64,000 nucleotides of DNA from Cryptomeria japonica. Taxonomy: Eukaryota; Streptophyta; Pinopsida; Cupressales; Cupressaceae. Below the pieces are notes generated by a model, which was not told the origin of the DNA, made no database searches, and saw only the letters and a list, made by a program, of their open reading frames with translations. Below are positions 57,186 through 64,000 of the stretch, one piece after another (position 1 is the first letter of the stretch; the number at the start of each line of letters is the position of its first letter). Location of the stretch: the NCBI RefSeq assembly GCF_030272615.1, contig NC_081415.1, positions 417,288,757 through 417,352,756 of the forward strand. Direction: 5' to 3'. Made by a program: the position numbers and the translations under genes.

Positions 57186-58886
57186 AGAATCAAATTTTTA
57201 TAACAAAGAGATAGCAAGGTCTTTATATTGTGATAACTTGTCTTGTTTTGCTTGATACAGTCCTGTTACTTGTCTTATAATCAGTTGAGAATCTCCAAAA
57301 ATATGTATGTGTTTTATATTCAGAGCTAAGGCTGCCTTTATTCCTGCTATAAGAGCCTCATACTCAGCAATGTTATTGGTACATAGGAAATTGAGACGAT
57401 AAGATAAGGGAATAGACTTCTTTGTAGGAGAAATCAGAACAACACCTGCCCCCGATCCCATACGACACTTAGAGCCATCAAAATACAACTCCCAAGTTTC
57501 ATCTTTCTCTATACAAAGAATGAAGTCGTCAGGAAAAGACTCAGGGTTAGGGAAGGAGAAAGGTGAAGGGGCCTCAACTAGGTGATCGGTCAATGCTTGC
57601 CCTTTAATTGCTCTTTGTGAAACAAATTTAAGGTCAAATTCAGTTAACATCATAACCCACTTAGCTAGGCGTCCTGATAAATCGGTTTTAGAGAAAAGAT
57701 GCTTCAACGGATCAAACTTTACCATGACGTGGACTTCTAAGTTTAAGAGATAATGTCTCAATTTCTGAGTCGCAAACACCAAGACCAAGCATTGTCTTTC
57801 TATCGCAGAATATCGGGTCTCATAATCGAGTAAGGTACGACTTATATAATAAACCGGACACTCCTTACCATCTTTATCATGTTGTGCCAATAATGCTGCA
57901 AGAGCATGAGTGGAAGCAGCTGTATAAAGAAGGAAGGGCTGAGAAGGTTCGACCGGTCGAAGGATAGGAGGATTAGCCAGATACATTTTTAAATCTTCAA
58001 ATGCTTGCTGACAATCTTCATTCCATTGAAAAGTGATATTTTTTTTGAGAAGTTGAGTAAAAGGAAAGGTACGATCCGCAAGTTGAGATACGAACCTACG
58101 AATAGCTTGAATCTTTCCTTGTAAGCTTTTGAGTTGAGACACATTTCTAGGAGGTGGCATGTTGACAATAGCATCTATTTTCTTAGTATCCACCTCAATC
58201 CCACGATGCGAAACTATGAATCCTAATAGTTTTCCACTATCCACACCAAAAACACATTTTCGGGGATTCAAGCGCATGTGATATTTATGAATCCTTTCAA
58301 ATATTTGACGAAGGATCTTAATATGATCTATGCGAAGAATGGATTTGGCTAAAACATCATCAACATAGTCTTCTAAAATCTTATGCATGTAATCGTGAAA
58401 GATAAGGGTCATCGCTCGTTGATAAGTTGTACCGGCGTTTTTAAGTCCAAAAGGCATCATTATCCAACAAAACGTACCCCAAGGAGTGGTGAAAGCGGTT
58501 TTGAATCGATCTTGAGGGTTAATGAAAATTTGATTGTATCCTGAAAAACCATCCATGAAGGATAACAAGGCATGTCCTGCCGTAGAATCAACTATCATGT
58601 CAATGTTTGGAAGAGGGAAATCATCTTTTAAAGAAGCCTTATTTAAATCTCAGAAATCGGTACACATTCTTATTTTATTATCTGGTTTAGCCACAACGAC
58701 AATATTTGAAATCCATGGGGAGTAATCAATAGGGCGGATAAATCCAGCCTCCAATAACTTTTCAATCTCAGCCTTAACAAGCAGAGCCACCTTAGGATTC
58801 ATTTTTTGAATCTTTTGTTTCACGGGCTTAGCATCAGGGACTAAGACAATATTATGAGTAAAAATCTTAGGATCTATACCAGGCAT
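57186..58886 (-). CDS. Tat reverse transcriptase and two RNase H domains
   Basis: From MPGIDPKIFTHNIVLVPDAK the frame runs into EIEKLLEAGFIRPIDYSPWI, a stop at 58647 (F-stop-DLNKA, usual Arg), SFMDGFSGYNQIFINPQDRF, TPWGTFCWIMMPFGLKNAGT and the catalytic ILEDYVDDVLAKS. The gypsy RNase H follows: LLYTAASTHALAALLAQH (AAS replaces the usual DAS), YYISRTLLDYETRYSAIERQ. A second, archaeal-type RNase H follows: WELYFDGSKCRMGSGAGVVL, NNIAEYEALIAGIKAAL, HIFGDSQLIIRQVTG. Dual RNase H is the mark of the Tat lineage. Stops at 57195 and about 57165 separate it from integrase; all lie in one frame with the upstream ORF. Confidence 0.95.
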
Positions 58887-58892
58887 GTCAGA

Positions 58893-61286
58893 TTATGTCC
58901 AAGCAAAGATCTCGGGGAATTCATGCAATAAATCTTCATATTGTTTTTGTTCCTCTTCATCCAAACATTTTCCAATTTTAATAACTTTTTCTTCATTGCA
59001 AGGATCCATCTTAACATTAGTAGTGTCACTTATGAGAAGATTACTTTGTTGAGGAGTATCCTTTAACTGAGGGAATTCTTTCACAATCTCATCATTATCA
59101 ATCTCTTTTCCAAAATAGGCCTCAGTGTTCAAACAATAAGGGAGTCCCCTATTGTGATGATAACAAGGAAGAGTATCATATGCTCCTAAAAACTCAGCTA
59201 AAGCATCATTGGTAGGAAAAACATCAAAAGCACAAGCACACGAAGGATCCTCATCAATGTACTTAGGGTGTTGCATTGATAGAGATGTAGAAATAGCATT
59301 AACACTAATACATGGTCTCTTAGAAGCTTTAGTACGCTTGCAGGGATTATAGCCAAGTCCAAAGGCATAATTGTGAAGATTATTCTCTAGAGGAACTTTT
59401 ATCCCTTGTTCGTGAGCACCACAACCATTTCCATGATACCCATGCTTAGCAAAAATGCGAAAACCATGACCATAACGATCAGCCATTTCAGAAAGAGAAG
59501 GCGGTTTTTCATAAGACAAAGAATCAAACTCTTCAGCATTAGAGGTGTGAGGAGAAGAAGTTTGGGAAGTGGCCACAAAATTATTGCTCATAGGCTTAGG
59601 TAATGTTGATTGATTTTTAGCTTCTTCCTTCTTTTCAACTTTAAGCTCTCTAGAAGGAACCTTATATTCACCTACAAAGGTGGGATTAAAATCAAGGGAT
59701 CCCCAATCGTCGTCTGCAAGAACCTTCTCAGGATCAAAATCCTTCTTATGTGTAGTTTCAAGTCGAGAAGAGTCTTCTTCAGGAGCTCCAGACTCATCCA
59801 AAGAATTTTGATCATCAGAGAGTGAGGATTCATCGATAGGTATTTTGTTTAAAGAGTCATCACTAGACGAGGATGGCTTAGAAGAACCCCCTTTGGAAGT
59901 AGATGTTTGTAAACAAGCTTGGAAATTAGTATCACCTATCAAGGTATATGTCTTATTGTTATAGATAAATTTAACTTGTCTGTGCAATGTAGAGGGGACA
60001 GCTTGCATACTGTGAATCCAAGGTCTCCCTAATAACAAGTTGTATGTTATATTTCCCGACATAACATGGATAGGAGTAGGCAAAGTAACAGGCCCCACTG
60101 TGATGGGTAAGGTGATAGTACCTAATGAAGTTTTAGCCACATTATCAAAGCCTCGAATAGGACGAGAGTCCGGCTCAATTAGGGATGTATCCACATTCAT
60201 CTTATGCAAAAGATTAGTGCTACACACATTAAGACCAGAGCCATTATCTACTAGTGTTTGTCTTATAGAAATGTCTTTCATGATAACCACAATCATCAAG
60301 GGATCATATTGATGTTGAATTTCACTAGTAGGCAACTCATCTTGGGTAAACACAATTTGAGCTTTAGGATTCATCACAGAGTTAACCAAAGATGCTATAT
60401 TACTAGATGTCTTCGGTGGAGGAACATTCAAATCTTTCAAGGCATCTTGTAACATTCCATGATGAGCGGAAGAAGTTTGAATCAAATCCCAAAGGGATAT
60501 CTTAGCAGGGGTAACTTTAAGTTGTTCTATGAGATCATATTCCTTACTAAGAACTTGTGAAATATGTGGAGCTTGCGGAAGAATTGGTTGAGGATTCGGA
60601 GGAGAAATTGGAATAACAGGAGGAGGACTAGGCTGCCTATTATTTCTGGTATGATAAGTATGGGCAACCGCATGATAACTCTCTCTAGTTATTTGCTTGG
60701 CATAACTATAAGGACTTATAGGTTTTCTTCCTTGCACAATGATGATTGGTTTATTCGGAGTACGAAAGGAATCATGATCATACCCTCCCTGGACAGTAAG
60801 GAGAGGTGATTTAGGAACTTGAAAGGTGGGAGAAGGATAAGCACCTTGGACTTCAAAGAGAGGCTTTTTATGCTCATTCAAGTTTATCATGTTAACCAAT
60901 TTAGAAGTCTTGTTCTTGTTTAAAGATTTCGATAAAGCCACAAAGTCATCAAGAGCATCATCCAACAAAGCATGATCATATCTATGAAAAGGTTTATCTT
61001 TTGATTCAAAAGGAGACATCTCCTCATAGAGGGGATTATTGAAAACAACCATGTTACTAGATTCAGTGGAAGAGTTGATAGGAATGTACCCTTGAGAGGA
61101 CTCATTCAACTTATCTTTCTCATCACAATGAAATGGCATAGTAACAAGGTTTATGAGTTTTTGGTAAAATGAAGGTTTGGCATCTTTAGGGTTCAAAAAC
61201 TCATCTAAAGCTTCATCTAATTCATCTTGGCTATACTCATAATAATCATCATAAGCATGAACATTTTGTAAATAAAAGTCTGACAT
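58893..61286 (-). CDS. Tat N-terminal polyprotein with protease, gag capsid absent
   Basis: The ORF of 797 codons starts 150 bp after the primer site. The first 250 residues are acidic and Pro-rich (MSDFYLQNVHAYDDYYEYSQ, then QPSPPPVIPISPPNPQ), with repeated VQGAYPSP-like units. Then come ISLWDLIQTSSAHHGMLQDA, the protease motif IRQTLVDNGSGLNVC and ITYNLLLGRPWIHSMQAVPS, all typical of Tat gag-pol just before and in the protease. A Gly-rich G-patch-like segment (RYGHGFRIFAKHGYHGNGCG, AFGLGYNP) follows. No retrotransposon gag capsid (Retrotrans_gag) segment or zinc knuckle is seen. The end FAWT-stop-SDMPGID continues in the same frame into the reverse transcriptase. Confidence 0.85.
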   Translation of the reverse strand: MSDFYLQNVHAYDDYYEYSQDELDEALDEFLNPKDAKPSFYQKLINLVTMPFHCDEKDKLNESSQGYIPINSSTESSNMVVFNNPLYEEMSPFESKDKPFHRYDHALLDDALDDFVALSKSLNKNKTSKLVNMINLNEHKKPLFEVQGAYPSPTFQVPKSPLLTVQGGYDHDSFRTPNKPIIIVQGRKPISPYSYAKQITRESYHAVAHTYHTRNNRQPSPPPVIPISPPNPQPILPQAPHISQVLSKEYDLIEQLKVTPAKISLWDLIQTSSAHHGMLQDALKDLNVPPPKTSSNIASLVNSVMNPKAQIVFTQDELPTSEIQHQYDPLMIVVIMKDISIRQTLVDNGSGLNVCSTNLLHKMNVDTSLIEPDSRPIRGFDNVAKTSLGTITLPITVGPVTLPTPIHVMSGNITYNLLLGRPWIHSMQAVPSTLHRQVKFIYNNKTYTLIGDTNFQACLQTSTSKGGSSKPSSSSDDSLNKIPIDESSLSDDQNSLDESGAPEEDSSRLETTHKKDFDPEKVLADDDWGSLDFNPTFVGEYKVPSRELKVEKKEEAKNQSTLPKPMSNNFVATSQTSSPHTSNAEEFDSLSYEKPPSLSEMADRYGHGFRIFAKHGYHGNGCGAHEQGIKVPLENNLHNYAFGLGYNPCKRTKASKRPCISVNAISTSLSMQHPKYIDEDPSCACAFDVFPTNDALAEFLGAYDTLPCYHHNRGLPYCLNTEAYFGKEIDNDEIVKEFPQLKDTPQQSNLLISDTTNVKMDPCNEEKVIKIGKCLDEEEQKQYEDLLHEFPEIFAWT

Positions 61287-61438
61287 TTTGAAATAAAAGT
61301 TGCATGAAAATTAAACACACAATGCAAAGAAACACACTCTTTTTTTTTTTTTTTTTCTCTTTTTAATGAAAATGAAATGAAAACACACTAAATCTAGATC
61401 TAGATCTAACAAATGCAATGCAAGAAGAAGCAATGATA

Positions 61439-61458
61439 GATTCACGTCGGGTTCACCA
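61439..61458 (-). promoter_or_regulatory. Primer-binding site of the Tat element
   Basis: On the minus strand TGGTGAACCCGACGTGAATC lies three bases after the LTR end. TGG (complement of the tRNA CCA end) and length fit a tRNA primer site; the tRNA was not identified with certainty. Confidence 0.8.
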
Positions 61459-61461
61459 AAA

Positions 61462-63119
61462 TGTGTGAGGGAAAAAGCGAGACTAGGTTATCATGCCCTA
61501 ATCCTACCTTTTGACACACATTACGGAATACGAAAGAGCCTAGAGGTATCACACAATTGGCTACTTCTTTTTGTGAAAGAGAGAGCCACGGGCTACCTAT
61601 TAGGATTTCTATTCCTTTGTTGTATTTGAAAGGTAAGATTATGCAAGTTCAATTCCTAACCCTAAAATGCAAGTATGAGCTAACAATAAGATTGCAGAAT
61701 TGAACTTAAACAATGGAAAGCTGTAAACACAAGGATAAAAAAAGAATGTAGATGCGTACCCAAAGTCAAAATTTGACTGAAAATGTTCGGGACAGGGGCG
61801 CGGGCGCCACTGTCCTGATTCTGTCCCGGAACTACACCTGAAACTGTTGTTTTGCACTCTGGAAAACCGTCTGAAATGCTGTCTGTCAGGAGGACCAGGG
61901 CGCCCAGTGCCTCTGTCCCAAGGACCAGGGTGCCTAGCGCCCCTGTCCTGATAGGACCAGGGTGCCCCACACCCCTTTCCTGGTATTCTGCTCTGCAATT
62001 TGGTGTGGGGTGCTGTCTCGACCTGCTTTTTCTGGATCTGCAACCCGCGGTGTCGTCCGAGTCTCGAAACCTGCACTTATATCTGAAAAAGGTGTTTGGG
62101 CAGCTATATAGGGTTTTTCCTTAGTCAAACCCCCGCTTCGGTGATTTCCACCTCCACGAATAGCCAAGTTGTATTGTAAAAGTAATGTGTGTGCAGACCT
62201 TGTGTGTGTGCAAGATCTAAAATGCAAGTAAGCAAACTAGAGCAACCTAGAAAGTAAACCCTAATTGCTTGTTAATGATAATGTAAATGCTCTAAATCAA
62301 GATGCAAAGTGATCTAAAGCATGAATAAATGAGATATTGAAGCTTATGCAAAGACATGAAAACAACATGAAATCATACCCAACCCCCAAGGGAGGGGTAC
62401 AAGCCAATCTTCAGTCGGTAATCTCCTATTGTTCTTCAATGTCTTCCAAGCCCTAAATGGATGAATGGAATTGATAAATGCTTGATAGAGGGATGTTGAA
62501 TGTTGTTGAAGTCTTCAAAGATCTGCTCTTTCGCTGCATATGAGGTTCCTGAAAACAAAATTCCCATCCCTTCAAATGAAGAAAGAGAGCTCTTATGTAT
62601 GAAACCCTAGGTCGCAATTTCGTCTTTTGGCTGACCTAGAGATTGAATCTCCTGCCAATTTCTTGGGGTTAAGCTTTATTTTATGATTGGATCGCGCTCC
62701 TAAAATTTTGGGAAAAATGTCTGGGACCGTGTGCACTCCGGGCACCACGGTCCCGACAACTTTTCACCAAATTTTCAGGGCCATCAGATATGATGATTTT
62801 AGAGAGAATCCCGAAGTTACAGGTGATTTCGAGATGTTGTGACCCCCGAAATCAAGCCCCCAAGTTCAAAATAGGACTTAATTAGGGTTTTCGATTAGAT
62901 GATGCATTGGAGGAATCACATGAAAAGGGGCACACTTTACTGAAAGGGCCCGACTTTATGATGTGAAGGATGATGAAATAGGACCTTAGACCTAATTAAT
63001 TTGATTAATTAAGTGCTAAAGGGGAAATGTAATGCAAAATGCAACTGCGCCAAGGCGGGTGCTAAACTAGGTGTTAAATTGTACTACTTTAGCAAGTGCC
63101 TACAATTTATGACGTTACA
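61462..63119 (-). repeat. 5' LTR of the Tat element
   Basis: Same ends as the left copy (TGTGTGAGGG... to ...GACGTTACA on the plus strand), followed by the target duplication CTTCT at 63120. Confidence 0.95.
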
Positions 63120-63124
63120 CTTCT

Positions 63125-63275
63125 ATAGAAGTGCAGACACAGTTGCAGTGGAATATGGATGGAGGGAGGGAGAGAAGAAGAGAAATAGGGATGAGGTATG
63201 GAAGAAGGGTGAAGGGGAGAGAGTGAGAGAGAGAGGGATGGGCTATGGAGGAAGGGAGAAGGGGAGAGGGGGAGA

Positions 63276-63340
<65 letters not shown>

Positions 63341-63376
63341 GCACCTTGTATGTGTTTGAGAGGGGGAGACAATACA
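63125..63376. repeat. Leader-like remnant plus GA microsatellite
   Basis: ATAGAAGTGCAGACACAGTT (63125) repeats the leader seen at 46885 and was contiguous with 50432 before the Tat insertion. A GA-rich tract follows (63155-63376), with text shared with 49130-49260 (GGAGGGAGAGAAGAAGAGAA, GGTATGGAGGAAGGGAGAA). Confidence 0.8.
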
Positions 63377-63490
63377 CTTATATGTGTATATATATACTTA
63401 ATATATTATATATTATTATATACATATATATATATTATATATTATATGTATATACACATATTATATATACAATATCATATTATACACACG
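63377..63490. repeat. TA-rich microsatellite
   Basis: Runs of TATATA and ATATTATATATT of about 110 bp; frames across it (Tyr/Ile-rich) are shadows. Confidence 0.9.
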
Positions 63491-63506
63491 CCCAAAATTT
63501 AAACAA

Positions 63507-63640
63507 TAGCACGTACTGTTTATAGTAAAAAGAGCGTGTACACGTTGTTTATAGTAAAAAGAGCATGTACGCGCTTCTTATACCATAAGTACCCCTTACA
63601 CACTTTTTGTACCACAAGTACCCCGTACGCGCTTTTGACT
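63507..63640. repeat. Third GTACGCG-type array
   Basis: Starts TAGCACGTACTG, like the left limit at 30477. It contains GAGCGTGTACACGTTG, GAGCATGTACGCGCTT and CCCCGTACGCGCTTTT, separated by TTTATAGTAAAAA or CCACAAGTA. Orientation matches the left end of the candidate transposon. Confidence 0.7.
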
Positions 63641-64000
63641 ATTTAGGCTTGGATGACAAAGCTACGGTTTGGAAGTTTGATTTCCCTCCATTTCTCTCAT
63701 TTTTGATGTGTTTTATTTTATCAACTTGGTTTATCGACTTTGTCATCATCAAGTTTACACTTCATCAAGTGGGAATTTCTAAAATTGCCACCATATTTTC
63801 ACCCATCTTCTGAGCTTTCTAACCATATAATTTTTTTAAAATTTGAAGAACAATAACATATTATTATTGAATTTCTTTTACCAGTGTCTCCATAGTTCTC
63901 ACAGACATAGGTGCACCATTTTTTTAATAAATTTTGATATACTTATCCAAATTTTAAAAAACTTTATATATTATTGTAGTGCAGTTGATTCTTTACAATT
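63641..64000. other. Unassigned right edge
   Basis: No feature recognised. If the array at 63507 is a second element's left end, this is the start of its interior. Confidence 0.4.

Larger units (their letters stand above)
50433..63119 (-). mobile_element. Full-length Ty3/gypsy element, Tat lineage (12.7 kb)
   Basis: Two LTRs of about 1655 bp flank an internal region of 9.4 kb. The insertion is flanked by CTTCT on both sides (50428-50432 and 63120-63124). On the minus strand the order is 5' LTR (right), primer site, protease, reverse transcriptase, RNase H, a second RNase H, integrase, then an antisense gene, polypurine tract and 3' LTR (left). The second RNase H and the antisense gene point to the Tat group. 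LTRs differ at about 45 positions by eye, concentrated in their GC-rich middle, so the insertion is fairly young for such a genome. pol has five nonsense changes and no gag capsid was found, so it is not autonomous. Confidence 0.95.

Noticed and set aside
58534-58725. Plus-strand frames opposite the Tat pol (58.5-60.8 kb)
   Set aside because: They are antisense shadows of the pol reading frame, without splice signals or domains.

Overview
This window looks like intergenic DNA from a large, repeat-rich seed-plant nuclear genome, probably a gymnosperm. It is AT-rich. Almost every recognisable coding stretch belongs to a plant transposable element, elements sit inside one another, and the only host-like coding sequences are broken: a 2-oxoglutarate-dependent dioxygenase of flavanone 3-hydroxylase type, and one exon of an LSD1-type histone demethylase. 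The species cannot be named from the sequence. No rRNA, tRNA, CRISPR or bacterial feature was seen.

Layout. 701-3256 is a complete short non-autonomous LTR element (LTRs, primer site, polypurine tract, 5-bp target duplication TTTGT). 6032-7190 is a fourfold tandem repeat of about 293 bp. 7430-27141 reads as one very large CACTA (En/Spm) DNA transposon. Its ends carry CACTA inverted repeats, flanked by TAT on both sides. It has subterminal GTCGGAATTCC-type repeats, a TNP2-type transposase gene (22.7-18.4 kb, minus strand), and a second gene (18.0-13.9 kb, minus strand) in which a SET-domain-like exon precedes Transposase_24-like exons. It also holds a decayed Ty3/gypsy relic and an LSD1/FLD-like exon. 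The CACTA end lies about 80 bp upstream of the dioxygenase start codon. That gene is split by a one-LTR insertion and cut off by a Copia fragment (29.4-30.45 kb).

30477-47254 is a candidate, apparently undescribed, two-gene DNA transposon. Its ends carry related inverted sequences (TAGCACGTACG) and GTACGCG-rich arrays. A multi-exon Cys-rich gene (30.8-33.4 kb, plus) converges on a gene for a transposase-like protein (46.6-43.7 kb, minus). A LINE with three ORFs (33.9-40.8 kb) and a 358-bp satellite array (40.9-43.2 kb) lie between them. 47.3-49.9 kb holds GA tracts and a threefold repeat of 825-870 bp.

50433-63119 is a full-length Ty3/gypsy element of the Tat lineage (minus strand, TSD CTTCT, LTRs about 97% alike). 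It has a nearly intact pol with two RNase H domains, no recognisable gag capsid, and an antisense gene for a plant mobile domain protein. It interrupts a leader sequence that resembles the leader of the candidate transposase gene.

A common theme is decay by nonsense point mutations rather than frameshifts. The LINE ORF2 and the Tat pol each keep one frame over 4-5.5 kb, and most of their stops fit C-to-T change, as expected for heavily methylated transposon DNA. All splice sites, element limits and family assignments were read by eye.
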